This document shows positions 10,401 to 21,287 of a stretch of 45,000 nt of DNA, in pieces. The number at the start of each line of letters is the position of its first letter. Position 1 is the first letter of the stretch. A program made the translations under genes and the position numbers. Under the pieces are notes generated by a model. The model was given only the letters and a program-made list of their open reading frames with translations, did not search any database and had not been told where the DNA came from. Origin of the DNA: Chrysomallon squamiferum (taxonomy: Eukaryota; Mollusca; Gastropoda; Neomphalida; Peltospiridae); assembly GCA_012295275.1 (NCBI GenBank), contig CM022666.1:4315387-4360386 (forward strand), in the 5' to 3' direction.

Positions 10401-10721
10401 ATAAATATAAATAAGTAAATATATATATAAGAAAAATGTAAATATTTTGTAGAAAATCACAGACCATATTTGTCAGACAAGACAACATTTTTTTTTTATA
10501 AAGAAAAATCAATAAAACATATAAGCATAAAACATATAGCATTTGTTTCAAGTATCACTGAATAATTGATAATATTAACAACAAAAATAATAATTGGAAA
10601 AAGATGTGTTGTTGAAAGGAATAAAATGGCTAAGCCAAAAAGCTAAAGAAAATCTTAATCCAACATTTATATCATTTAGTCACATGTATTACCATTTGCC
10701 AATCATTATAAAGAATAAGCT

Positions 10722-10763
<42 letters not shown>

Positions 10764-11130
10764 CACTATTATACAAGCCTTGCAGAATTTTAGACTGGAT
10801 TATTTCCAGAATTGTTTTTTGAGCATAAATCAGACAGGATTCAATCCTTTTTTCTAAAATTTTGTGTAGCATTTGACTGAATAGGATCATTTTTTTCTAT
10901 AATCTTGTGTAGCATATTTTCTTTTTCTACAATCCTGTCAAAAAAAAAAAAAAAGACTTTATCCGTTCTGTTTTAGAGCTTTTTAAGCACAGCATTTTTA
11001 AAATATTTATGTACATCAGCTGAATCTATTACTTTTTCACTGTTTTCCAAAGCCTGATAATAATAAATACACAACTGACAGTTGCATTTCACAAATTTTC
11101 ATGAATTACTAGACTTCTTTGATTTCTTTT
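8618..11130. other. Intergenic, simple repeats, no gene seen
   Basis: AT-rich unique sequence with (CT)n at 9041-9097, (AAAT)n at 9225-9253, a long (AAAT)n-(AAT)n-(AAAT)n block at 9888-10040, (CAGA)n plus (GA)n at 10317-10397 and (AAT)n at 10722-10763. About 9340-9450 is less repetitive and contains an ATGCAAAT octamer near 9357, but no gene can be attached to it. Confidence 0.7.
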
Positions 11131-11511
11131 CAATACCTTTAAAGATGTATGCTCAGTGCTATTTCAAAAACTTCATAACAAATTCTAGACTTGGTTCAAA
11201 GCAATTTCAAATTATAAAAAGATGTATTAGACTGTTCCAATAAATTTTAAGAAATATTCAAGTATCTTTAGTGCTATTTGAAAACCCTGTATCAAATTCT
11301 AGACCGGATTCAAGGCTATTTCAAAGTCTAATGAAAATGCTAGACTGTCTTCAGAGCTTTTTTAATTTTTATTTTATGAGGAATATTGGCCACCACACAT
11401 CTGAATATGCTCTAGACTGGATTCGAGGCTATTTCAAAGTCTAATAAAAATGCTAGACTGTCTTCAGAGCTTTTTTAATTTTTATTTTATTTGTTTTTTA
11501 AATCACAGACT
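11131..11511. repeat. 113-bp tandem repeat downstream of the kelch gene
   Basis: Three diverged units are marked by ctagac at 11185, 11299 and 11412. The last two are nearly identical over about 75 bases (ctatttcaaagtctaat...). The unit ending near 11400 also carries a second copy of part of the kelch last exon (gaggaatattggccaccaca). Confidence 0.85.
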
Positions 11512-11705
11512 TCAGTGTTTTAAGACTTCGTGAGGAATATTGGCCACCACACAACCAAACGTGCTCATAACAGTAGGAAGTTCATAACCTTCGACCCAGG
11601 TCAGTTTCTTGTCCTTGCCCTCTCGAAGCCAGCACAGACCCGCCATCCAGCTCTTGTCATCCTCACCCCCAACAACAAGGATAGTGTTTCCGTATTTCAC
11701 CACAC
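11512..11705 (-). CDS. BTB-BACK-kelch protein, exon 6 (last)
   Basis: Acceptor ...gcgtgtcag, phase 1 entry, stop TGA at 11512. It reads GVVKYGNTILVVGGED and ends ANIPHEVLKH. It supplies the last kelch blade (the G-G pair in VVGGED) and a short tail. With the five other coding exons the total is 1899 nt, exactly 632 codons plus stop. Confidence 0.88.
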
Positions 11706-12116
11706 CTGACACGCCCAAAATAAAATAATTTAGTACTTGGATACAGTGAGTGAATATTTATTTATAAACCTTCTGATAAACAAGAACAAAATACACACAT
11801 ACTAATCTAATGTGTGAAAATTCTTTCAAAGACACCTCAGAATATTTTTTGGGGGTATATTTAATAGTTATTAGGTGTGAAATATAATCTACACAAATTC
11901 ACAAGCACATGTATGCATTCTTTCATACATGTATGTTCACTAACCATAAATCAGTGTTGATACATTTGTACATCTATATATGCATACTTACATCCATTCT
12001 TATAAACATACATTCATACATCCATCCATCAATCCTTCCATCCATTCATCCATAAATACATCCATTCTTAAATACATATACATACATACATACATCCATT
12101 CTTAAAAAAATACATC

Positions 12117-12148
<32 letters not shown>

Positions 12149-12281
12149 GACACTAACATATATACACACTCACATCTTCAACTATCTGTATTCAGATTTC
12201 TAAAAACGCATCTACAAAAGCTATACGTCACTAAAATAACATAAGTAGATGGTAAGTGATGTCCTGCTTTGTCATTCTCAC
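11706..12281. repeat. Kelch intron 5 with (ACAT)n/(CA)n
   Basis: Mostly AT-rich. (CATC/CATA)n-type repeats lie at about 11990-12125 and (CA)n at 12128-12149. No exon was seen. Confidence 0.7.
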
Positions 12282-12419
12282 CTGTTCCACACAGAGGGTT
12301 GGGCAGCTCGGGTCCAGTGCTCCATGTTTCTTTCACTGGATTGAAAATCTCCACAGAACTAACGCAGTGTTCAGGTAAATACTCTTTAGTCCATTTCTCA
12401 CTGATTCTGGAGTTACCCC
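12282..12419 (-). CDS. BTB-BACK-kelch protein, exon 5
   Basis: 138 nt, acceptor ...tttttaacag, donor ACAG|gtgaga, phase 1 to phase 1. It completes the G-G doublet of one blade (IIG|GNSRISEKW) and encodes SSVEIFNPVKETWSTGP, the Y/F-x-P-x-x-x-x-W strand pattern of the next kelch repeat. Confidence 0.88.
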
Positions 12420-12796
12420 CTGTTAAAAAAATAATTTAAGTTTTGAAACACATAAGTAAACATGGTAATACTGGCGATTGTTGTAATGTCAGGAGTATGT
12501 GTGTGCAGGAATTGGTTTTATTGCTTGAATGCAGATGTAAATCACCACAAACATACACACAGACTATTACTACAGGGACATGTATAAACAGAAACTTGAC
12601 AATCTTAGTGTGTGTGTGTGTATGACATATATGATTGAAAATATATTACAAAATGTATTAAGATTATATTTTTTGAGTACTTTCAAACAAATATAATTCT
12701 TTTGCATCTTTTTTATCATCATCATCTGTGTCAATATTTTTGACTGTTGTTATTTTTTGTTTGTTTATTTATTTATTTATTTTATAAAGTGCTTAC

Positions 12797-12897
12797 CAAT
12801 AATATAAATGTTATTTTTATATACCACACTTCCTGCTAATACTCTGGGTGTGCTCATGGGAGGTAACTCTGTCCAGGTGTCATCAGCTGGATCATAC
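12797..12897 (-). CDS. BTB-BACK-kelch protein, exon 4
   Basis: 101 nt, acceptor ...ttttcacag, donor ATTG|gtaagc. It reads YDPADDTWTELPPMSTPR then VLAGSVVYKNNIYIIG, a canonical kelch blade (Y-D-P...W...M...R...I-Y-I-I-G). Entry phase 2 and exit phase 1 match exons 3 and 5. A (GAT)n repeat (12936-12976) sits close upstream. Confidence 0.9.
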
Positions 12898-12935
12898 CTG
12901 TGAAAATTAGAATAAAAATAATAAAGATAATAATA

Positions 12936-12976
<41 letters not shown>

Positions 12977-13462
12977 AATAATAATAATAATAAAATATAA
13001 CAAATCGAATGAATAAACCTTCTAATAAGTAACTATCAAATATGCATCAATTAACAAATGAACAAATATTTAACAGACTTAATACATTTAACCATTATTA
13101 ACAACAGTTCAAAAAAACAACAACTGGTAACTGCCATTTTAAACATTACTTTTTTTCTCCAATTAATAGCTAAACATCAAAAATATTTTGTACTCACTTT
13201 CCCTGCAGTAAATTGGGAAAAGACATACAATACATTTAAAAAAAATTAATAATAAAATAAAATAAAATAAAACAAAATTTGAAGTACTGGTTAGAACTGG
13301 ATATGGCTGTAATGCAGAATAAACAAGAATGGATCCTCAAATCAAGCACACATCAGCCATGCAATCTTACCACAAACTCCTAAATACCTTCATGACAAAC
13401 TTCCCCCAATCTCTATAATAACCCCCCCCCTCTGTATTTGTGTGTTTCTACCTGGATCTTAC

Positions 13463-13660
13463 CTGTAAGCATTCAGACTGATCTCTGTTTGATTCTCTCC
13501 CCCGAAGACGTAAAGTTTTCCGCAGTAACTCAGAGAGGTCATGAACCTGAGTGGCTGCGGGAGCGGATTGACCAGTGTCCAGCTGTCCGTGTGTGGACAG
13601 TACCGCTCAACACTTGTGAGAATTTCATTACCGTCGTGTCCCCCTACAGCAAACATGTAC
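13463..13660 (-). CDS. BTB-BACK-kelch protein, exon 3
   Basis: 198 nt, acceptor ...ctctctctag, donor ACAG|gtaaga, phase 2 to phase 2. It reads GYMFAVGGHDGNEILTSVE with two blades: VGGHDG...Y.P..D.W and LYVFGGENQ. The antisense frames over this exon are open but show no family pattern. Confidence 0.9.
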
Positions 13661-14680
13661 CTAGAGAGAGAAACATTTGATAACCGTCTTTTATATAAAT
13701 ATGTGTATATATATGTAAATGTTATTTATTGTTTATAAATTACAAACAAGGTTATATAATATAAAACTAAAAAGAAGTATACAGAATGTTGTTCTGTATA
13801 AAATGATAAAAACAGAAATTATAAAAGGGTTTTTCTTTCACTGCACCCTCTATAAATACGAGACCATTTATATAGTATTCTTGGAACTTGAGGTAAACCA
13901 GATTCTTGGAATTATAGATTTTCTGACTGAAGCTTATTATATATTTAAAATTTAAATAAGCCATGAATACATTTTGTGTGTTAGCAGAAATGTGGTGCAT
14001 AAGAATGATATTTACATTATCAGTAAACATTTCCCAAAAAATAAATAAAATAATAATAAGAAAATAAATTAAAATAAAATAAAATGAAATGAAATAAAAT
14101 GAATAAAGAAAGAAAAACAGAAACAATAAAAACAATGACAATAATAATGATGATGAAAATTGTATTTAACAGGAATAAAATAATACACTTTTAAAACTGG
14201 TTTTCTCAAAATTCTAGTTTTCTGAAAGTCAGATAAGACATTTTTTATCATCAGTATTCATAATTATGCGAGTTCCAGATGCAATGCTTGTTTGTAGTAC
14301 ATAACCTATCCAGCAATTTTCGTATAAGAATCATGTGAAGATGATGCATTCCTATTGGGGATGTCAGAAGACATTACAGCAACACTGAACTAATAAAAAA
14401 ACGGTGAGACTGTGATTAAAAAGAATCTTTATGGAAGAAACGTTTCAGGAGAGAAATGGCAGCTGAACTTCTTAACATGTTATAAGATTAAAACCTTTTA
14501 ATTATAAAGAAAGAATAACAAAAAAAAAAAGACAAAATCTTTTCCCATAACCCCTTTTCAGATTAATCCTAATTTTTAATTTGTGCAGTCACATACGACA
14601 TCTTCAACAAAAATCAAAGGACAATAGCTGGAATTGGAGAAAAAATAAAACATGATGGGAAGGGCTGAAAATGTTATTAC
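13661..14680. other. Kelch intron 2, AT-rich
   Basis: No exon recognised. It holds short (AAAT)n-like stretches around 14040-14110; the longest open frames here are low-complexity Phe/Tyr/Ile translations. Confidence 0.6.
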
Positions 14681-14873
14681 CCATCGACAACAGTGAGACA
14701 GAACTCGGATCTCGACATGTGCATTTTGGCCTTCGACTGCCAGGAACCGTGCACCTGATCATATGTGTACATGTTGTTGGACATTCCTTCTGTGGTGATC
14801 GATCCTCGATAATTTATTTTTCTTGTTGCCCCTCCTGCCAGGTAAATCTGATTGTCTCCAGTTATAGCACAGC
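14681..14873 (-). CDS. BTB-BACK-kelch protein, exon 2
   Basis: 193 nt, acceptor ...atgttttcag, donor GATGG|gtaata, phase 1 to phase 2. It reads GCAITGDNQIYLAGGATRK, then a Y-x-x-x-x-x-x-W strand (YDQVHGSW) and MHMSRSEFCLTVVDG: the first complete kelch blade. Confidence 0.9.
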
Positions 14874-15189
14874 CTGAAAACATTTTTTAATGTGAGTGTT
14901 TTTTATTAACTAAAATGAAAATAACAATAATAATAATAACAATAACAATAACAATAATCCGTAAATAAAATCAATTATTATTTTTAAAAAAAAAAATTTT
15001 TTATAAAGTTACAGTGATGATGATGATGATGGTGGTGGTTCTGGTGGTCATATTAATGAATAAATTTCAATTTTTAAAAATAATACACTGAATGAATTTA
15101 TATTTAAATGCATATATATATATAATTTATGAATTTAGTAAATATAAAAAATTAAATAAAACAAAGTTTTTCTTGTATAAAAAGAAACA

Positions 15190-15224
<35 letters not shown>

Positions 15225-15724
15225 CAATAATGATGATGATGATGATGACAATGGTAAATAATAATAAAATAAAAATAATAATAATGATAATAAATAAGAA
15301 CAGAGAAATATCAATAATAACAGCAACAGAAATCAATGGAACCTAACAAAATCTATTCATAATTTTTTCATATTTATACAGAAAATTAATTTTTCCTTCA
15401 CATCACAGGCTAATCATAGATTCTGATAAATTCAAAGAAACAACTGAACAGAATTCTGTTTTGTGAAATCAGGATGAAAAACTTTAGACATATTATAAAC
15501 CAGTTACAACTCTACAATATCAGTTTCTCTTAATCTTATGTCATAGTATAAATTCTTCTCTTTTTTTTCCTCAATTAATTTATCACAAAAAACCAAAAAA
15601 AACAACAAAAAAAAACAATTGTTTAAATCAAATCTTCTGACATCAAGAACATAAACACCTTTCTTTGTAATATTCTTCATAAACTACAAGATTTTATTTT
15701 GGAACAGCAAGATTCACACTTTAC
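14874..15724. repeat. Kelch intron 1 with (AAT)n/(GAT)n
   Basis: (AAT/AAC)n lies at 14925-14957, a degenerate (GAT)n at 15015-15050 and (AAT)n followed by (GAT)n at 15191-15250. The rest is AT-rich and without exon signals. Confidence 0.7.
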
Positions 15725-16799
15725 CTGGAGTAAACAAACTTTGCGGCAGTTTGCAGATGCTGACAACTTCGCCCGTTTTCGGCAGCAACAGTTCCATGCT
15801 GTTGTATTTCTTCAGGGCATCCTCCGTGTACGGGTTCGCTATGATCATCACCCCCCTCACGTAAACCATCCCCCTCCTCGGCATCAGGTTCAGGTCCATC
15901 TCCAGGTGCCTGTTCTTCAGGATGTGATAGTAGCGAATGAGGTCCAGCATCTTCCGCAGGTCTGTGTTCGAAAGCAAGATCGGATTCGTGTCGATTCGGT
16001 CGCAGAAATAGTACGAGTTGATGACGGCAAAACGAACGAATTTCATCACAAACTCTAAATGCGTGATGCGGTTTTCTTTATCCTGTTCCAGCCAGGCAAG
16101 GAGCGCTTCGTAGACTGTTTCCTCGGAGGTGACGTTGATTTCGTCGTCGCTGACGATCTCCCCAAGCTTGTCGGCCGGCAGTGACAAAAACTCCTGCTGC
16201 TGACAGATCGTTGGGAATTTGTTGTTGATGATTTCTTTGGCTTTTGTCGCTAGGATTTCGCACTCGTGCGCTTTTGCGAAGAAATACACGCCAATGCAGT
16301 TGCTAACGGTTACGTGATTCATCATGAAATCGGCACAGCCGTTTCGTAGCGAGATCAGCTGGAAAAGGTTCGAGGCAGACAGAAGGCTCTGCACAGTTTC
16401 TTCGGTCAACAGGACTCGTCCTGTATAAATGTAATCCAGAACAAGCGACATTGTTTGCGAGTCGATATCTTTCAGAGTTACCTTCTCCTGCCGACTTTCA
16501 GCCATGTTGTTTGAGAACATTGCCATGAAGTACGGACTCGAAATGGCCAGTACGTTTTTGTGACACGAAAATTCCTTTTTCTCGACGCAGATAATGACGT
16601 CGACAAACTCCTTGTCGATGTAGAGTTTAGAAAATCCTGACAACAGACTTGAAGCTCGCAGCTGGTCGACAAACTGGTCGTCTTCAATACTCGAATTGAC
16701 CTCACTAACCTGAGAGATTTCCGAGGTCGCCATGAAAACCGATGGCACCTCCCTTTGCTGTGACATGTCTGATGACATCAGCAGACTCGATTCCATCAT
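15725..16799 (-). CDS. BTB-BACK-kelch (KLHL) protein, exon 1
   Basis: Encodes 358 residues of a 632-residue kelch-like protein. A 50-residue Ser-rich start is followed by a BTB domain at about 57-162 (DVIICVEKKEFSCHKNVLA, PYFMAMF, YIYTGRV), then BACK at about 168-270 and a linker ending RYYHILKNR; blades begin near 310. KLHL proteins use BTB plus BACK to bind cullin-3 and the kelch propeller to present substrates for ubiquitination; that role is inferred from family. The D-V-I-I-C-V-E-x-K-E-F and RYYHIL signatures look closest to the KLHL24/35/38 group, but the exact orthologue is not decided. The start is the first of two Mets, 43 bases after an acceptor (ataacag at 16842). The donor CCAG|gtaaag is phase 1. 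The first five propeller blades are clear by their G-G pairs; a sixth may be split between the ends. The exon is markedly richer in G+C than its surroundings. Confidence 0.93.
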
Positions 16800-16841
16800 C
16801 TTGTTAATCTATTCAGCGTTCTGTATGACGACTGGAATGAA
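16800..16841 (-). other. 5' UTR part of the kelch coding exon 1
   Basis: A plausible acceptor (aaatataacag, AG at 16843-16842) precedes the start codon by 42 bases, suggesting that the transcript begins in an upstream non-coding exon. Confidence 0.45.
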
Positions 16842-17160
16842 CTGTTATATTTAAAAAAAAAAATGTTTGATTATTATAATTGATACTGACAATACAGATA
16901 TGGTCCATATATACATTTATACATACACAAAAATCTGTGTACATTATACTACACATACACAAGAGCACATACACAAAAGCATACAATATATATATATATC
17001 TATATATAAACATATATATATATATATATATATGTATATTTGAATAATATGGATAGAAAAACAGTTATTACTTAGAAGTTAATCAAATACCACCATTTAA
17101 GAAAACAAATATTTACATAAATACACAATACATAAATAAATATGACAATGTCATACTTAC

Positions 17161-17245
17161 AAGAATGTTTTGAAAATATATTTAAAGATGACAGGATCCA
17201 GCACCAACTAATCTGAGAATCCACAAGAGGACACCATCACTGAAC
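17161..17245 (-). other. Possible non-coding first exon of the kelch gene
   Basis: The sequence ends at a consensus donor (TTCTT|gtaagt, border about 17161) in the right orientation and distance to splice to 16841. The upstream limit is arbitrary; no TATA or initiator was recognised. A 9-codon uORF is visible in it. Confidence 0.3.
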
Positions 17246-18959
17246 TGTCAAAACCAAACAACAAAAATTCTCATTAAGTAAATAAAGAACTTCAGCTATT
17301 GTCTAAAATACAGCTACAGTCCATATTTAAACGTTCTCGTTATGCACAGAAACTGCAATTCGACAAACCCAAAACATTACCATTTATAATACCGGCATCA
17401 GGAATGAAACGGTAATAGATAATACCATTACAATAAATGTTCAAATACTTAAATGCACGAATAACATTTAAAATATGCAAGTTATCTCATAATTTATAAT
17501 GTACAGCTTAAAAATGCTTTTTAAATAAACTAATTTCGAAGAATTTAAACGAATCTTTCAAAGCTATTAACGGAAACATAGAATAATTAGTCAACACAAT
17601 TCTACCACAGAATTATGCGCTCCTTTCTATTGATTGCCTTAAATCCCAGCCAAAACGTTGCGCACCATCACAGAATAACAATTATAATAATAAATATAGA
17701 TTTAAACGCTGAAATAATTATATAAATTACGATAAAAAGGAGAAAACAAGCACGGGGCTGTTCTTGCATGTTTCTTTAAACTGCTCTAATAAGCAGTGAA
17801 CTTAAATTGAAACTGAACATTTTTCCTGACATGGATAATGAGTTACAGATAATTCAACTATGATATATTTTTATCTGGAATATAATTGGGATTTTTTGAG
17901 GTTTTTTGGGGGGAGGATTTGTTTGTTTGTTTGTTTGTTCTTCTTCTTTTTTCTTCTACCATATAAAACTTATATTTGTTCGCTTTTATTTTACCGTTAT
18001 AAATAAAGGGATTAAAAGCAAGCACAGTCAAAAGAAAGTAAACATAATTGTAGAACATGGTTAGAACAGGAAATAGCCCAATAAGAGCATCGTAGATAAC
18101 TGACCTAGTAACATATTACACGTAAGGCCATGTAAGATCTACTATTAAGCTAAACAGCTTACGATTTGGGTTAATAAGTGTTGCATAATGCGTTCCTCAT
18201 TTCTGACTAAACACAAATTATTTGAAAACATGTATCGTTATCTTAGGTACAAATTATAAAATATGTCCGCTCCTTTCTGAATTACTATTTGAAAATAAAT
18301 CCGCTGAATTTAAATTTAAAAAAATAGTTACGCTAACTTCTTAGCACCAATTTTAAATTATAATTATTATTATGCTGTGGGCCTAATTTGTTTTTAGAAA
18401 TACTTTCCTTTCTATGAGGTTTTTTTTTTTTTTTTTTTTTTAGGGCAGATCGAAAGATGATTTTTTTTTGAAATTTTCCCTTTTTATGTTTACCAGCAAA
18501 CAAAGACACTTAGACACCTTCATTTCACTGAGTTATTTTCGGCACTCGGAATGTTCTGGATTTCCCCGAACGTGAGGGTATGGGGAAAATAAAATAACAA
18601 CACATTATGCTATAATGTCTTAAGTATTTGTCTGTTCCAATACTGTAATATAATGACAAATATAATATCCATCTGTTGTATTTTGTATTAATTTACTAAT
18701 TAACGTCATAACTGCTTTTATAAATGTGCGTTGTGATCTGAACAAGTATCGAAAATATTACGTTCGAATTTATAATAATAATGACTTCATTAATTGATAT
18801 TATTTTTTTTTTAAATCTGATAGTTTGTCCTTTCTAAATAATTATATTTTAATTAACAAAAAAAGTAATTCACTACGTGGAATTTGAATTTACATGGCTT
18901 GATATCATATTTAATGTGATAAATTAATAAAAGGGAAAAAGTTATTTTAACACACCTCC
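17246..18959. other. Intergenic between the kelch gene and the second U5 gene
   Basis: AT-rich unique sequence, a poly-T at 18420-18441 and a (TTTG)n at 17920-17939. About 18500-18600 is less AT-rich, but I see no exon, RNA or known element in it. Confidence 0.5.
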
Positions 18960-18967
18960 AGTGAATC
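18960..18967 (+). promoter_or_regulatory. Candidate PSE core of U5 copy 2
   Basis: AGTGAATC at 75 bases before the AAATCTTT anchor, matching U5 copy 1 to within one base in spacing. It is the only eight-base block I see shared between the 5' flanks. Confidence 0.5.
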
Positions 18968-19008
18968 CTCAGATTAGAGTTACAAATAAGGAAACGCACT
19001 ATTTCTCG

Positions 19009-19127
19009 GTATCTCTGATCTCCCTTCACAGAATAAATCTTTCGCCTTTTACTAAAGATTTCCGTGGAGGGGGACAACTCAATGAGTCTATAGACTTATT
19101 TTTATAAACCTTACGTATGTAAGGTTA
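19009..19127 (+). ncRNA. RNU5: U5 spliceosomal snRNA, copy 2
   Basis: Same U5 layout as the minus-strand copy: loop I CGCCTTTTACTAAAG in the AAATCTTT/AAAGATTT stem, TTCCGTGGAG, ACAACTC, Sm-type site TTATTTTTATAA, and a 3' hairpin AACCTTAC-GTAT-GTAAGGTT with a perfect stem. It differs from copy 1 at about ten positions, and several changes preserve pairing (CTCACT/AGTGGG against CTCCCT/AGGGGG; CTTAC/GTAGG against CTTAC/GTAAG). This suggests both are functional variants. The start is uncertain by 2-3 bases. Confidence 0.93.
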
Positions 19128-19145
19128 GTTTCAATTCAAAATCAG
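19128..19145 (+). terminator. Candidate snRNA 3' box of U5 copy 2
   Basis: GTTTCAATTCAAAATCAG, identical over all 18 bases to the element after U5 copy 1, directly following the RNA. Confidence 0.7.
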
Positions 19146-21287
19146 TAAATTATAACATATTAGTATCTTGAAATAGACTCATTTCATTTAAGAGAAAACC
19201 TGTTAAAGAGGATGAAACAAAACGTGAACAATTTAATTAACAACGAAGCAAACATGATGCTAGGTTTTGTTAGGTTTTTAAGATGTGAAAATAACAGGTG
19301 AAATGTACGGGGTAAAAAAACCTGTACATTAGAAGGAAATGGCTCACATGTCAAGTAGTTTGTATCCAAAAATTATAACACATATATATAGCCAAAAAAA
19401 GCACATTTTTGTATAAAACCCATTTAACTTTGATTTTTCTCGGAAGCTGAAAAAAATACGATGTATTATTATGGTTGTGTCCAAAGTACTGGATATATCT
19501 GTTTAACGATGGCGAAGTGTGTGACGTCGTATGAGTTAGTTAGTCCTGTAAAAACTCCGAGCATATATAAACTTTATAATCCACTGGATTATCCGTTTTA
19601 TCCACTCTAACAACAGCAGCGAAATTACGTTAATTCGTTTACAGATAATCTCTTTATAATCTGGAAATTACTTTTTTTTTTTTTTTTTTTTTTTTATTAA
19701 TCCCTACTATTAACACTGTATGATAATTGGGATAATATAATTATGTAGGTATATATATTTTGTTTTAAATTAACTTTCTTACATGTGCAGTTTGGGGATT
19801 GTGGGTAATGTGTTTGTGTCATGGAACTGTTCAAGCATGTTTGTCGTGTACAACTTACGACATCGTCACCTCTCTGTCCCAGAAGACAGTGGAGAATACA
19901 GAATACTTTTATATACAGGTCACGCCCTTGCGCGCGCGCAGACACATACCACACACAGACACACACACACGCACACACACACGTGTAGAGAGAGATGTGC
20001 CTGCTTGTATGTGTATAGAAGTGTGTGCGTGTGCGTGCCTCACGTATAGCTGGTGGACAACAAAACCTGACGGTTTAGCCATTAGATTGTTTCCTCTTGC
20101 AGTGACATAACACACAGCTATTAGTAATTAAAGTAGTAGGGATTATGACAGTGGTGATAGCAGTAGTAGCGATGCTAGTGTTGATGCTGATGTTGTTATT
20201 AAAAGCATACATTAATAACTAAAAACAATATTTTAAAAACCTTTATTCTCTTTCTTTATTGCCTTTTTTTTTTTTTACATCTTTCGTTTTCATAAATGTA
20301 GTTGATGAAATGGATGAAATATAAAACACAATCTGTTTGCAACAAATAAACACTTCTAAGTTAATGGGTTTTTTTTACTTTTGGCGATCAATCTTTGGCA
20401 ATAACAAAGTCCGGTAATAAAATAAGGAGGTCATGTTCTGAGAGTGATATTTTATTATTTTTATTATTTTATTTATTATCATTATTATTATTATTATAAT
20501 TTTTTTTATTTTTTTTTTTTTATTTATTTATTATTATTATTATTATTTATTTATTTTTTTTTTTTTTTTTAAGTAATTTCATAAACAGAAAATCATTGCA
20601 AAGCTGACACGTTCTCATTTTATGAGGAATTGTTGTATGAAATGACGTCACTAATAGAAGAAAATGTCCACCGCTTTGCGAGATGCTAAAATGTCAGGGT
20701 CATACTTTATTATCCAAAGCTATCGCCAACTAAAGGTCGAAAAAGTAAAAATAAAACTTATAGATCTCATAGCATGATTGTTTTTGTTTTAATATTTTTA
20801 TTTTTAATTATTAGAAGTTCAAGGTCACGGCACTAGCTCAGAAATAAAGTTCACAAATTAATATTGTTCTTACAATATTCATTCACTTTATCTTGTATCA
20901 ATGCAAAACAATTATCAACTTGGCTATTTTGTGACATTTATATAAAATGAAAGTGACTATAGTTTTGCCATATTTTTATATGATATAAATCAAACTGAAT
21001 CTCGGCAATACATTTTAAAATTATAATTTAATGGCTGTATTTGTTTATTTCTTTGTTTTGTTTTTGCTTCACAAAATTGATTACGCCTTTTTTTCTTTCT
21101 AGTGCTATTTATTAATTAAATTAAATTAAATTATATTTATTTATTTATTTATTTACCTTTTAAAAATAGAAAGTAATACAAAATTCACCCATGTCGCAAA
21201 ACAATAATGAACTTTGCTTTTCGGTAAGAAAATCGTAGGTAAAGAACAATATGCAAACTAAACCATAAGCTATGACGTCACAAAATT
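19146..21287. other. Intergenic, no gene supported
   Basis: Contains poly-T at 19671-19695, (CA)n at 19947-19982 and mixed T/TTA/TTTA tracts at 20455-20575. An AT-poorer stretch at about 19490-19640 has a 33-codon open frame that I do not call (see rejected). TGACGTCA palindromes lie at 20643 and 21273, the second just 3' of the ankyrin gene stop. Confidence 0.6.

Noticed and set aside
15699-16058. Plus-strand 119-codon frame
   Set aside because: It is antisense to the kelch exon 1, His/Arg/Val-rich, with no family pattern; a shadow frame. The same holds for 21705-22223 and 21847-22086 over the ankyrin exon.
18853-19077. 74-codon minus-strand frame
   Set aside because: It overlaps the U5 snRNA gene antisense; the RNA explains the sequence conservation.
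19509-19610. 33-codon frame MAKCVTSYELVSPVKTPS... on the plus strand
   Set aside because: It has no recognisable domain, splice signals or neighbours; one short frame in 2 kb of intergenic DNA is expected by chance.
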